DNA of 30,638 nt from Deferribacter abyssi (GTDB lineage Bacteria; Chrysiogenota; Deferribacteres; Deferribacterales; Deferribacteraceae). A model generated the notes under the pieces. It was not told the origin of the DNA. It worked only from the letters and a program-made list of their open reading frames with translations, and did no database searches. Location of the stretch: assembly GCF_049472655.1 (NCBI RefSeq), contig NZ_JAQNCS010000021.1:1-30638 (forward strand), in the 5' to 3' direction. Below, in pieces: positions 14,389 through 23,507 of the stretch (positions are counted from its first letter, which is position 1; each line of letters starts with the position of its first letter). The position numbers and the translations under genes are program-made.

Positions 14389-15627
14389 GTGAAAAAAAGA
14401 GTAGTAATTACTGGTATTGGGCTTGTAACTCCTATTGGCATCGGAGTAAACGAAAACTGGGAAGGAATTTTAGCATGTAAATCTGGTGTTAGTGAGCTCA
14501 CAAAATTTGATGCTTCAAATTTTCCTGTAAAAATTGCAGCAGAGGTAAAAAATCTAACTCCCGAAGATTATGTGGATAAAAAGGACGTTAAACGATTCGA
14601 TGAATTTATCGTTTTTGCTCTTGTAGCTGCTGAGTTAGCCTCAAGAGATGCTGGATTAAATTTTGATAATATAGAGCACGAAGAAGCCGGTGCAATAATT
14701 GGATCTGGTATTGGTGGATTTAAAACCATCGAAGAACAACATGAAATTTACCTTAAAAAAGGTTACAGAAGAGTATCCCCTTTTTTCATACCCTCTGCAA
14801 TTATTAATATGGCCAGTGGTGCTATCTCTATCAGGTACGGTTTAAAAGGGCCAAACAGTAGCGTTGTAACTGCTTGTGCAACTGGCTCACACGCTGTAGG
14901 AGACGCTTTTAAAATTATTCAGCGTGGAGATGCAAAAATTATGTTTGCTGGCGGCTCTGAAAGTGCTATTACACCATTAGCTGTCGCTGGTTTTGCAAAC
15001 ATGAAAGCTCTGTCACGAAGAAATGATGAACCTGAAAAAGCAAGTAGACCTTTTGATAAAAATAGAGACGGTTTTGTAATGGGAGAAGGTGCAGGGATTT
15101 TAGTTTTAGAAGAATTAGAACATGCTCTAAACAGAAACGCAAAAATATATGCAGAGGTCGTAGGATACGGAATGACTGGGGATGCTTATCATATTACTGC
15201 ACCTGATGAATCAGGCGAAGGTGCTGTTAGAGCTATGAAGATGGCTATTTCAGACGCAGGGGTTGAGCCTGAAGATGTTGACTATATTAATGCTCATGGT
15301 ACTTCCACCCCTTACAACGATGCAATAGAAACAAAAGCGATAAAAACTGTCTTTGGAAAACATGCATATAAATTAATGGTAAGCTCAACAAAATCTATGA
15401 CTGGTCACCTTTTAGGGGCTGCAGGTAGTGTTGAAGCAGCATATTGCGCTCTTGCAATAAAAAATGGTGTTATACCACCTACTATTAATTTAGATGAACC
15501 TGACCCAGAATGTGACCTTGACTATGTCCCAAACAAACCTAAATCAGCAAAAATCAAATATGCTTTGAGTAATTCTTTTGGTTTTGGTGGGACAAATGCT
15601 TGTCTCTTGCTGAAGAAATATGAGTAG
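14389..15627 (+). CDS. fabF: Beta-ketoacyl-ACP synthase II
   Basis: FabF performs the elongation condensations of type II fatty acid synthesis. In 412 residues the catalytic residues are Cys163 (TACATGSHAV), His303 (NAHGTSTPYND) and His340 (MTGHLLGAAG), the same positions as in E. coli FabF. The start is GTG, supported by AGGAGGAG 4 nt upstream. The gene overlaps rnc by 8 nt. Its ribosome site lies just outside the acpP stem-loop, so folding of that hairpin should not hide it. Confidence 0.98.
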   Translation: MKKRVVITGIGLVTPIGIGVNENWEGILACKSGVSELTKFDASNFPVKIAAEVKNLTPEDYVDKKDVKRFDEFIVFALVAAELASRDAGLNFDNIEHEEAGAIIGSGIGGFKTIEEQHEIYLKKGYRRVSPFFIPSAIINMASGAISIRYGLKGPNSSVVTACATGSHAVGDAFKIIQRGDAKIMFAGGSESAITPLAVAGFANMKALSRRNDEPEKASRPFDKNRDGFVMGEGAGILVLEELEHALNRNAKIYAEVVGYGMTGDAYHITAPDESGEGAVRAMKMAISDAGVEPEDVDYINAHGTSTPYNDAIETKAIKTVFGKHAYKLMVSSTKSMTGHLLGAAGSVEAAYCALAIKNGVIPPTINLDEPDPECDLDYVPNKPKSAKIKYALSNSFGFGGTNACLLLKKYE

Positions 15628-16315
15628 CTACGATCAATTAGAAAAAATCATAGGTTATTCTTTTAAGTCAAAATCACTCTTATTGGAAGCAATAACACAT
15701 TCTTCTTATGCCTATGAAAAAAAATTAAAGAAAAACTATGAACGTTTAGAATTTTTAGGTGACGCTGTATTAGAATTGATAATTACTGAGTACATGGTTT
15801 TAAAGTACAAAGACTTAAATGAAGGAATACTCTCTCAATACAGGTCCTTTTTTGTAAGTGAGGACTTCATTAGTGAGATAGCAAAAAATATTAACTTACA
15901 ACATGTTATTAGACTTGGTAAAGGTGAAATAGTTACTGGAGGGAGTAACAAACCTTCACTGCTCGCAGATACTTTTGAATCACTTTTGGCTGCTGTTTAT
16001 TTAGACGGTGGATACAATGAAGCAAGAAGAATAGTTTTAAAGCTTATGTCCGATCTGATTGATGAATATATACAGGGTAAAAAAATTATCGACCCTAAAA
16101 CTGAATTACAAAAAATTACTCAAAAAGAATTTGGATACTTACCCGAATACAACGTTCTAAAAGAGGAAGGGCCTGAGCATAACAAATCTTTTACAGTGGA
16201 AGTAAAATTGCATTGCGGCACCTTTTTGGGGACCGGCAAAAATAAAAAAAAGGCAGAAATGGATGCTGCAAAAAAAGCTTTAGAATTCTTACATTCTTCT
16301 GTTACAACTAATTGA
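15620..16315 (+). CDS. rnc: Ribonuclease III
   Basis: RNase III cuts double-stranded RNA in rRNA precursors and some mRNAs. The 231-residue protein has the signature ERLEFLGDAVLEL (41-53) with catalytic Glu44 and Asp48, then Asp117 and Glu120 in LLADTFESLLAA, and a C-terminal dsRNA-binding domain from about 155 (DPKTELQKITQ to KKAEMDAAKKALEFL). It begins inside fabF (8-nt overlap) with a weak ribosome site, so it probably relies on coupling. The fab-rnc arrangement is common in many bacteria. Confidence 0.97.
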   Translation: MSSYDQLEKIIGYSFKSKSLLLEAITHSSYAYEKKLKKNYERLEFLGDAVLELIITEYMVLKYKDLNEGILSQYRSFFVSEDFISEIAKNINLQHVIRLGKGEIVTGGSNKPSLLADTFESLLAAVYLDGGYNEARRIVLKLMSDLIDEYIQGKKIIDPKTELQKITQKEFGYLPEYNVLKEEGPEHNKSFTVEVKLHCGTFLGTGKNKKKAEMDAAKKALEFLHSSVTTN

Positions 16316-17325
16316 TGTCTAGGTATAGCATACTCCCTATATTTATCCCTTTTCAAGGTTGTCCAGGAAAATGCATTTTTTGTGATCAAAATATAATATC
16401 TGGCAAAAATATTAAAAACTTCAAAAAAGATATTATAGAGCAGTTTGAGTTTTATAAATCAAAACGTAATAAATGGGATGAAATAGCTTTTTATGGCGGA
16501 AGCTTTAACTTTTTACCTTATGATAAAAGAGTCTTCCTTTATGAATTAGCCAAACAAATTGATGTAAAACAGATAAGAATATCTGCATATCCAAAAGGCT
16601 TTGATGAAGACTTTATCAAGGAACTTAAAATTAACAACATTAAAACTATTGAACTAGGAATACAAAGTTTTTCAGATGATGTATTAAAAATAAACGGTCG
16701 ATTTTATACAAAAAAGGATGCATTAAACACAATAAATTCATTAAATAAAAAAGGATTTAATGTGGGTATTCAGTTAATGGTTGGAATGTTTAAGGAGTCT
16801 TTAGACAACGTCTCATTAAACTTGAATTATCTTACTAGTATAAATTACAGATTTTTGAGAATATACCCCACAGTAGTTTTAAAAGGAACGCATCTTGAAA
16901 AACTTCTTAATAATAAGTTTTCACTCAATTTTACATTTTCAGATGTACTGGCAATTTCCTCAATTTATTTAATTACAGCAATTAAGCAAAATGCTACAAT
17001 ATTAAGAATTGGATTACATAATCAATTAAAAATAAGTGACAATATAGTTGGAGGATTCTTTCATCCATCTTTTGGTGACATTGTTAAAACTTTTATTATT
17101 TATCTGTACTGTAAAGATACATCATATACCTGTAAAATTTTTAAAAACTTCCCTAATTATAAAGGTATCATTGCAAAAACCTGGAACATTGAATATACTA
17201 ATGAAGTAAATTTCAAGTTAATTGCAGATCAATTGTGGGAGAAATACATTGAGAATAACAGGTGGCTCACTGAAAGGGTTATCTTTAAAATCTCCAAAGA
17301 GTTTTGGGATAAGACCCACAACTGA
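16315..17325 (+). CDS. Radical SAM protein, Elp3-like N-terminal type
   Basis: The 336-residue protein has the radical SAM cluster motif with Cys16, Cys20 and Cys23 (QGCPGKCIFCDQ) near the N-terminus, followed by FYGGSFNFLP (the GGE-like SAM-binding position) and IELGIQSFSDDVL. This matches the Elp3/coproporphyrinogen-like branch. No acetyltransferase domain follows, so it is not a full Elp3. The substrate is unknown; tRNA modification is a common role in this branch but is not shown here. The ATG at 16315 shares one base with the rnc stop (TGATG). The 3' end overlaps the most likely rsmD start by 77 nt, unusually long. Position after rnc suggests a role in RNA metabolism, by inference. Confidence 0.88.
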   Translation: MSRYSILPIFIPFQGCPGKCIFCDQNIISGKNIKNFKKDIIEQFEFYKSKRNKWDEIAFYGGSFNFLPYDKRVFLYELAKQIDVKQIRISAYPKGFDEDFIKELKINNIKTIELGIQSFSDDVLKINGRFYTKKDALNTINSLNKKGFNVGIQLMVGMFKESLDNVSLNLNYLTSINYRFLRIYPTVVLKGTHLEKLLNNKFSLNFTFSDVLAISSIYLITAIKQNATILRIGLHNQLKISDNIVGGFFHPSFGDIVKTFIIYLYCKDTSYTCKIFKNFPNYKGIIAKTWNIEYTNEVNFKLIADQLWEKYIENNRWLTERVIFKISKEFWDKTHN

Positions 17326-17779
17326 TAAAGTAAGATCAGCTATTTTCTCAAAATTATATGAAAAAATTAATAATGCAACAGTCTTAGATTTATTTGCAGG
17401 ATCAGGAGCTTTCGGCATTGAAGCTATTAGTAGAGGAGCTAAAGAAGTTGTTTTTATCGACATAGATATACGATTATTGAAAATCAATCTTCACCTGATA
17501 AAAAAAAACAACTACCAAATAATAAAAGGAGATGTTTATAAAGCTATAAACAAACTAAAACTTCATTTTAATATCATTTTCATCGATCCTCCTTATGGTA
17601 AAATAGATTCTAAAAGATTATTAACATCTATTTTAAAAAATCAAATCATTGCAAATGATGGAATTTTAATATATGAAGAAAGTATTAGAACAGAATTTGA
17701 AGTAACCGATAATTTTTGTTTAATAGATGAAAAAAGATATGGAGACACAAAAATCTATTATTTGGAGATTGATCAATGA
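17249..17779 (+). CDS. rsmD: 16S rRNA (guanine(966)-N2)-methyltransferase
   Basis: RsmD methylates G966 (E. coli numbering) of 16S rRNA in the 30S subunit. The start is taken as the TTG at 17249, because GGGAG precedes it by 8 nt and the product then begins MRITGGSLKG, the family's usual opening. From there it has 176 residues, with IRPTTDKVRSAIFSKL, motif I LDLFAGSGAFGIEAISRGA (46-64) and the catalytic motif IV DPPY (113-116). A TTG at 17222 is an alternative. It overlaps the radical SAM gene by 77 nt and coaD by 4 nt. The rsmD-coaD pairing is frequent in bacteria. Confidence 0.95.
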   Translation: MRITGGSLKGLSLKSPKSFGIRPTTDKVRSAIFSKLYEKINNATVLDLFAGSGAFGIEAISRGAKEVVFIDIDIRLLKINLHLIKKNNYQIIKGDVYKAINKLKLHFNIIFIDPPYGKIDSKRLLTSILKNQIIANDGILIYEESIRTEFEVTDNFCLIDEKRYGDTKIYYLEIDQ

Positions 17780-18264
17780 ATGCTATTTATCCTGGAACTT
17801 TTGACCCTCTTACAAATGGACATTTAGATATTATTGAAAGAGGCGCTAAAATGTTTGACAGACTTATTATTGCTGTAGCCGAAAATAAAAGAAAAAAACC
17901 TCTTTTCTCTATTGATGAACGAGTAAAAATGATTAAAGAATCTGTAACCCATATGAATAATGTAGAGGTTGAACCATTTTCCATTTTACTTGTAGATTTT
18001 ATGAAAGAAAAAAATGTAAATATTATTTTGAGAGGTTTACGAGTTGTATCAGACTTTGAATATGAACTACAACTTGCTTTGATGAACAGAAAACTTTATT
18101 ATGAGTGTGAAACAGTATTTCTCATGCCTAACAAAAAATATATATTCTTAAGTTCAAGCATGGTAAGAGAAATAGCTTCACTTGGTGGTGATGTGAGCTG
18201 TTTTGTACCAAAACCAGTAAACAAATTTATTTATAGGAAATTTCATGATAAGAGAGGAGCTTGA
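17776..18264 (+). CDS. coaD: Phosphopantetheine adenylyltransferase
   Basis: CoaD transfers AMP from ATP to 4'-phosphopantetheine, the penultimate step of coenzyme A synthesis. The 162-residue protein has the nucleotidyltransferase motif YPGTFDPLTNGHLDI (5-19), ILRGLRVVSDFEYELQ in the middle and the C-terminal SSSMVREIASLGGDV. Length is normal. It overlaps rsmD as ATGA and the next gene by 20 nt. CoA supplies the ACP prosthetic group, so its place downstream of the fatty acid genes is functionally sensible. Confidence 0.97.
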   Translation: MNAIYPGTFDPLTNGHLDIIERGAKMFDRLIIAVAENKRKKPLFSIDERVKMIKESVTHMNNVEVEPFSILLVDFMKEKNVNIILRGLRVVSDFEYELQLALMNRKLYYECETVFLMPNKKYIFLSSSMVREIASLGGDVSCFVPKPVNKFIYRKFHDKRGA

Positions 18265-19267
18265 AACCTTAGAAGAAAAACATCTACATCCCAAAGCTGC
18301 AAAATCAATAAATAGCTTTGGTCGAAGAAAAAAAGAAGAAAAGTGTGAACTTAGAACAGAATTTCAAAGAGACAGAGATCGTATAATCCACTCAAAAGCA
18401 TTTAGACGATTAAAACATAAAACACAGGTTTTTTTATCCCCTGCTAGAGACCATTACAGAACAAGACTCACACATACCTTAGAAGTTATGCAAATAGCAA
18501 AAACCATTGCTAAATCTCTTCGGTTAAATGAAGACCTTGTTGAAGCAATTGCATTGGGACATGACCTTGGTCACACTCCATTTGGACACGCAGGAGAACA
18601 AATATTATCAGATATCATTGGAAAACCGTTTAAACATTATGAACACTCAATAACTGTTGTTGAAAAAATCGAAAAAGATGGAAAAGGATTAAACCTAACA
18701 TTCGAAGTGTTGGATGGTATTTTAAAACATTCAAAAGGAAAAGGTCCCATTTTTGATGATAAAAAACTAGCAAAAACTCTTGAGGGGCAAATTGTCAGAA
18801 TTGCAGACATTATTGCATATGTAAATCACGATCTTGATGATGCTATCAGAGCAAAGATCATCTCAGAAACCGATATCCCTAAAGATATCATAAAAAACTT
18901 AGGTAAATCTCATAGTGAAAGAATTCATAATGCAGTTAAAGATGTTGTACTATTCACAATCAAAGCTGATTATGAAAAAATTATTATGAGCGATAACATG
19001 TTATTACTCATTGAAAATCTAAGAGAATTTTTATTTGATAAAGTTTACCTTTGTGATATAATAAAAAAAGAGTTTGACAAGGCTTACAAAATTTTATTTG
19101 ATTTATACAAATATTACGAGGAAAATTTTGATATGGTCCCTAGATCTTTCAGAGATATAACTGAAGATAAAAAACTCTCTATTGTATATTTTATTGCTGG
19201 TATGACAGATAGATACGCATTGGAGGAATATAAAAGGATTTATATACCTTCATACTGGCATATTTGA
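18245..19267 (+). CDS. dGTPase-like HD-domain deoxynucleotide triphosphohydrolase
   Basis: The 340-residue protein belongs to the dGTP triphosphohydrolase family, which splits dNTPs to deoxynucleoside and tripolyphosphate and trims dNTP pools. The opening FQRDRDRIIHSKAFRRLKHK is diagnostic. Metal ligands of the HD domain appear as His77 (LTHTLEV), His106-Asp107 (GHDLGHTPFGH) and the Asp in VRIADIIAYVNHDLDD. It resembles the shorter dgt-like type, not the roughly 500-residue E. coli Dgt. AGGAAA precedes the ATG, which lies inside coaD. It is the last housekeeping gene before the chemosensory module. Confidence 0.93.
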   Translation: MIREELETLEEKHLHPKAAKSINSFGRRKKEEKCELRTEFQRDRDRIIHSKAFRRLKHKTQVFLSPARDHYRTRLTHTLEVMQIAKTIAKSLRLNEDLVEAIALGHDLGHTPFGHAGEQILSDIIGKPFKHYEHSITVVEKIEKDGKGLNLTFEVLDGILKHSKGKGPIFDDKKLAKTLEGQIVRIADIIAYVNHDLDDAIRAKIISETDIPKDIIKNLGKSHSERIHNAVKDVVLFTIKADYEKIIMSDNMLLLIENLREFLFDKVYLCDIIKKEFDKAYKILFDLYKYYEENFDMVPRSFRDITEDKKLSIVYFIAGMTDRYALEEYKRIYIPSYWHI

Positions 19268-19280
19268 TTTGGAGGTTAAA

Positions 19281-20504
19281 ATGACCAAAATACTTGCAAT
19301 AGATGATAGTCCTACAATGCACCGTCTTTTCAAAATGATTTTTACTGAAGAAAATGGGTATCAACTAAAATCAGCATATAACGGTGAAGAAGGATTAGAA
19401 ATTCTCAAAATTTTTGACCCAGACATCATACTTCTTGATTTTATTATGCCAAAACTAAACGGCTTTCAATTCACAAAGCTTATTAGAAATGAAATGAATA
19501 AAAATACACCTATATTATTGATTACAAGTAAAGCAGAGGATATAGGAACAAGGTTTCAGGATAGATTTAGTAACATAGATTTCATTGCTAAACCTTTCCA
19601 AACTGATGATTTATTAAATAAAGTGGAAGAAATGTTAAAAAATAAAACAGAAAATGTATTAGAAAAAACTAGTAACAATATCCACTCAGAAAACTATGAA
19701 TTACTACATAAAGAATCTTCTAACTCTTCAATCTCGGATAACAAGCTTCATGATAATGTATTAGATAAAATTGTAAAACAAGTTGAAGAAAGTATATTGC
19801 CATCTTTAAGAGCTCTTATTGAAAAAACATTAAAGTTTGAAACAGGATATATGATCAGTGACATTAAAGGAGCCGAAATCAATATAGAGAAGCTACAAGA
19901 GTTAATTAACAAATTTGAAGGTGCTCTTACTTTCTTCAATCATGAAGAAGATATTCATTTTTTTATTCAACATGGATCCATAGTTCACGCATGGATCGGG
20001 GATAATCGATTACAGAATGTTTACGAGTTATTTCAAGACATTTGTAATGTTTGCCTGATGGAAGTTGAAACACTATCAGAGCTTTATGATCAACTAAGAA
20101 GTTTAAAGTATAATGACAATTATATTCAAAAATACTATGAAACATATCTCCTCTCTATAATAGAACAAATTCTTGATGGAGAATTTAGATATTACCTTGA
20201 TGAAATAAATATACCAGAAGCATACTACTCAAGATTTAAATATGATGTTTCCAACCTAATCTCCGCATATCAAGAATTTATAGAAGAAAAATCAGAAATA
20301 AATAAAATCATTTTTGATGACAGTTTAAGACCCAAAAAAGTAATCACAGATATTTCATCACTAAGCAGGTTTGAAAGAAAAATTTATGAGCTTTGTGATG
20401 GGAAGAAAACTGTTGGGAAGATTGTGAAATATTTTGGTAATAATAAACAAATTGCCAAAAACACAATAGGTACATTGATCTTAACTGGTTTTTTGGAGAT
20501 TTAA
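19281..20504 (+). CDS. Response regulator, REC followed by PATAN/DUF4388-like region
   Basis: The start is the ATG at 19281, since GGAGG lies 5 nt upstream. The 407-residue protein has an N-terminal receiver domain (1-120) with Asp8-Asp9, phosphoacceptor Asp53, Thr82 and Lys104. A Ser/Asn-rich linker and helical segment (120-195) follow. Residues 195-275 resemble the PATAN (DUF4388) fold (EGALTFF, then FFIQHGSIVHAWIGDNR). The end (about 357-407) looks like the small winged-helix-like tail of PatA/PixG proteins, with the LCDGKKTVGKIVKYFG pattern. Cyanobacterial PatA/PixG carry the same parts with REC last. It is the first of seven chemosensory genes, in the place of pilG/pixG. The PATAN assignment is by pattern, not by search. 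Confidence 0.8.
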   Translation: MTKILAIDDSPTMHRLFKMIFTEENGYQLKSAYNGEEGLEILKIFDPDIILLDFIMPKLNGFQFTKLIRNEMNKNTPILLITSKAEDIGTRFQDRFSNIDFIAKPFQTDDLLNKVEEMLKNKTENVLEKTSNNIHSENYELLHKESSNSSISDNKLHDNVLDKIVKQVEESILPSLRALIEKTLKFETGYMISDIKGAEINIEKLQELINKFEGALTFFNHEEDIHFFIQHGSIVHAWIGDNRLQNVYELFQDICNVCLMEVETLSELYDQLRSLKYNDNYIQKYYETYLLSIIEQILDGEFRYYLDEINIPEAYYSRFKYDVSNLISAYQEFIEEKSEINKIIFDDSLRPKKVITDISSLSRFERKIYELCDGKKTVGKIVKYFGNNKQIAKNTIGTLILTGFLEI

Positions 20505-20519
20505 AACATGGAGGTAAAA

Positions 20520-20879
20520 GTGAAAAAAATCTTGATTGCTGAAGACAGCGCCACAGAAAGAGAAATCATGAAAAAAGCATTAGAAGCTGAAGGTTTTATT
20601 GTAGTACCTGTTGAAGATGGGAATAAAGCAATTGAAGAAGTAAAAAAGAACAACTATGATCTAGTAATATTAGATGTCATAATGCCAGGTAAAAATGGAT
20701 ACCAAGTATGCCGAGAAATCAAGAAAGATGAACTCATAAAAGATATCCCTGTTATTATCGTCACATCCAAAGGGCAAGAAAGTGATAAATTTTGGGGTAA
20801 AAAACAAGGTGCTGATGAATATATAGTAAAACCTTTTAATATTGATGAATTTATAAAAACTGTGAAGAGGTTTTTGTGA
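20520..20879 (+). CDS. CheY/PilH-like single-domain response regulator
   Basis: A 119-residue receiver domain with Glu8-Asp9, phosphoacceptor Asp52 (VILDVIMPGKNG), the switch Thr in IIVTSKG and the conserved Lys in VKPF. The GTG at 20520 is taken as start because GGAGG lies 6 nt upstream; the in-frame ATG at 20508 overlaps that site. It follows the REC-PATAN gene by 15 nt and overlaps cheW by 4 nt. By position it corresponds to pilH/pixH. It is a likely phosphorylation target or phosphate sink of the CheA encoded downstream. Confidence 0.93.
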   Translation: MKKILIAEDSATEREIMKKALEAEGFIVVPVEDGNKAIEEVKKNNYDLVILDVIMPGKNGYQVCREIKKDELIKDIPVIIVTSKGQESDKFWGKKQGADEYIVKPFNIDEFIKTVKRFL

Positions 20880-21343
20880 TCAAGGAACTCCTTGATAAAA
20901 AACTCAAAAAAGATACCACAGCAGAACAAATTGAAAAAGAAACATTCCTTGAATGTAAGGTAGGAAACTTTATATTTTATGTCAAACTAAATGATGTTTT
21001 TATAATATTAGATTTTAAACCACTCGTGGAAATTCCTGGTGCCCCAACACATCTTCTTGGGTTAGTTTATTATCAGGGAGAAGTAATCCCTATAATAGAT
21101 TTAAAAACCTATCTTAATCAAACATCTGTTCAAAAAACAGTTGATACAAGATATGTAATAGTAAAATCAAAAAATGAACTATTAGGTATCTTTGTTGATA
21201 AATCTACTAAAATAATATCTGTACCAAAATCTTCCATAGAATCTATTGATGATGAGCTTTTTAGCTTGAAATGTAATCATTTAGAAACTGAAATAAAGGT
21301 TTTAGATGTATTAAAATGTTACAATGTATTTAAAATTGATTAG
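20876..21343 (+). CDS. cheW: CheW/PilI-like scaffold protein
   Basis: The 155-residue protein comprises a CheW domain after a short charged N-terminus. Matches to the family include the opening beta-strand FLECKVGNFIFYVKLNDV, the central HLLGLVYYQGEVIPIIDL (normally LRGVxxxxGxVxPVIDL) and the closing KCNHLETEIKVLDVLKC. CheW links chemoreceptors to CheA in signalling arrays. The start is GTG at 20876, after AAGAGGT and overlapping the previous stop as GTGA. It sits directly before the receptor gene, as pilI/pixI does. Confidence 0.94.
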   Translation: MIKELLDKKLKKDTTAEQIEKETFLECKVGNFIFYVKLNDVFIILDFKPLVEIPGAPTHLLGLVYYQGEVIPIIDLKTYLNQTSVQKTVDTRYVIVKSKNELLGIFVDKSTKIISVPKSSIESIDDELFSLKCNHLETEIKVLDVLKCYNVFKID

Positions 21344-21355
21344 CAGGAGTGGACT

Positions 21356-23506
21356 ATGAGACTTAGTCTGAATGTCAAACTTTTCATTTTAATCCTTTTT
21401 CTTATCTTTATTACAGGTTTTATTTCATCCTTTTTTATTTACAAAAATTCTACAAATTTGATTTTATCTCAGGTAGAAAAAGAGCTCTCTGGTAAAGTTA
21501 ATAATGTTCGTGTTATTTTAAATCAAATAAACGAAGATATTATCTCCACCATATCTGTTACATCTAAACTACAAGAACTAAAAGATGCCTTTAAAAATAA
21601 AGAGGGGAAGAAAAAATTAAATAATGTTTTTAATGACCTTCTATCTAGAAAAGAAATTGGTTATATTAAAGGTTTTTTTGTCATTGATAATAATTACAAT
21701 TATATAAACAAAAAATTCTTATTTAAAAATGAAATTCCAGATATTGATGAGTTTATATATTTTGAAGACTTAGAAGAAAATAAAATCTACTTTGAACCTT
21801 TACTCACCTTGGATTTTCCATACTTTGTTTACTACACAGGAATTTTTGAAAACGGTAAAGTAATCGGAGCTCTCGGTGCAGTAATAGATGCAAATTTTAT
21901 ATTAGCATCTATAAATAAATCATTCACTGTCAGTGACACTCATAATGCTGAATCATCATGTCAAAGCTGTCATACAGGTACAAAAAATCTCCTAAATTAT
22001 GGTTTTGTTGTCTCTTTGGATGATGATGGTAATGTCCTCTTAAACACCCTTGTGCAAGATACTCTTATAATCGCTCCTGATAAATTTTTTGCAAACATTG
22101 TCAAAAAAGAAAAAAATAACCTTTTCAAGAAAGCATCTATCAATAAAGAAATTTCCTTTCAAAATAATAATTTCGTCGGATCTATTGGTAGGGTAAAGCT
22201 TAACAAATTTGGGATTATAGTAGGATTTTTCAAAAATAAAGAATATATATTAAAACAAGTTGAAAAAGGTAGACAAGAATCGATTCTTTATACTATAGGT
22301 TTTGCTGGTTTAGTGTTTATTTTAACCTTTATCCTTTTTAAAATGCTTTTCTCTCCACTATTCAAAATAAACGAAACAATGCGTAAAATACAAAAAGGTG
22401 ATTATGATGTTAGAGTTAATATTAAGCGTAATGATGAATTAGGTGATATTGCAAATACTTTAAACGAAATGCTAGATGAGCTGAAAAATTATCTTCAAAC
22501 AGAAGAAGACAGAAACAGATTGCAAAGACAGGCAATTCATTTGATGGACATTGTTTCAAATGCTGCCGATGGTGATTTGACTGTTCAGGCTGAAGTTACG
22601 GCTGATGAATTAGGAGCAGTAGCAGATGCTTTCAACCTTATGACAGAAAGTATCAAAGAATTGATCGCTGAGATTAAAAAAGCTGGTGACTCAATTGTTG
22701 TGTCCACAGAAGAGCTTTTAAAGTCCTCAGAAAAAACAACATCAGGAGCACGTATTCAAATTGAAGAACTAGAGAAAGTTGTTCAAAAGCTTGAAGAGTT
22801 TAAAAACAGAATGTACGATGTTGTAGATAACGCTAATAAAACCTTAGAAATAGTTCTACAGGCAAATAAAAGTGCAAAAACCGGTAGTATCTTGCTTCAA
22901 GAAACCATCGATGCTATGAGTGATGTAAGAAGATATTCTCAACTTGCCAGTAAAAAAGTTAAATCTCTAGGTGAAAAATCAATGGAAATTAACGAAATTA
23001 CACGAGTAATCAGCGAAATCTCCAACCAAACAAACCTTCTAGCATTAAATGCAGCTATTGAAGCAGCTAGAGCAGGTGAATATGGACATGGATTTGCCGT
23101 AGTTGCTGATGAAATCAGAAAATTAGCAGAAAGAACCAATGAAGCTACAGAAGAGATTAATAATTTGATTAAAACTGTTCAGTCAGAAACAACTGATACT
23201 GTAAAACTTGTTGAAGAAAGTTCTTCTAAAATTGAATTCAGTTCCAAAAAAACCGAAGAAGCAGGTGATGCATTAATAGAAATCAATGTAAGTCTTGAAA
23301 AGGTTAGTGACGCAGTTAACAATATGACACAAAGTATTTCATCCCAAGCGGAAGAAACCAATGAAGTAATAGAAGTAACAGAAAAAGTAAAAGAAATTGC
23401 GGCAACTACTGCTCAAGATGTTCAAAAAACCAACAGAATCATAGCTACATTGTCACAACTCGCCGAAATGTTAAATGAGGCAGTAAACAAGTTTAAAGTA
23501 GAATAA
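21356..23506 (+). CDS. PilJ-like chemoreceptor with a c-type heme motif in the sensor domain
   Basis: This 716-residue methyl-accepting chemotaxis protein has a first membrane segment at about 7-29, a periplasmic domain (30-306) and a second membrane segment at about 309-335. HAMP follows (336-380), then a second HAMP-like unit with AADGDLTVQAEVTADELGA, the pattern seen in PilJ/PixJ receptors. The signalling domain contains the highly conserved tip NQTNLLALNAAIEAARAGE. The periplasmic part contains CQSCH (Cys202, Cys205, His206), a covalent heme attachment motif, so it may sense redox state, a gas or an electron acceptor. No C-terminal CheR-binding pentapeptide is present. It lies 12 nt after cheW and 1 nt before cheA. 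The ligand is unknown. Confidence 0.93.
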   Translation: MRLSLNVKLFILILFLIFITGFISSFFIYKNSTNLILSQVEKELSGKVNNVRVILNQINEDIISTISVTSKLQELKDAFKNKEGKKKLNNVFNDLLSRKEIGYIKGFFVIDNNYNYINKKFLFKNEIPDIDEFIYFEDLEENKIYFEPLLTLDFPYFVYYTGIFENGKVIGALGAVIDANFILASINKSFTVSDTHNAESSCQSCHTGTKNLLNYGFVVSLDDDGNVLLNTLVQDTLIIAPDKFFANIVKKEKNNLFKKASINKEISFQNNNFVGSIGRVKLNKFGIIVGFFKNKEYILKQVEKGRQESILYTIGFAGLVFILTFILFKMLFSPLFKINETMRKIQKGDYDVRVNIKRNDELGDIANTLNEMLDELKNYLQTEEDRNRLQRQAIHLMDIVSNAADGDLTVQAEVTADELGAVADAFNLMTESIKELIAEIKKAGDSIVVSTEELLKSSEKTTSGARIQIEELEKVVQKLEEFKNRMYDVVDNANKTLEIVLQANKSAKTGSILLQETIDAMSDVRRYSQLASKKVKSLGEKSMEINEITRVISEISNQTNLLALNAAIEAARAGEYGHGFAVVADEIRKLAERTNEATEEINNLIKTVQSETTDTVKLVEESSSKIEFSSKKTEEAGDALIEINVSLEKVSDAVNNMTQSISSQAEETNEVIEVTEKVKEIAATTAQDVQKTNRIIATLSQLAEMLNEAVNKFKVE

Positions 23507-23507
23507 A

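Noticed and set aside
17500..17508. A9 run in rsmD as a possible frameshift site
   Set aside because: The frame is intact on both sides and no regulated truncation of RsmD is known; such runs are common in this composition.
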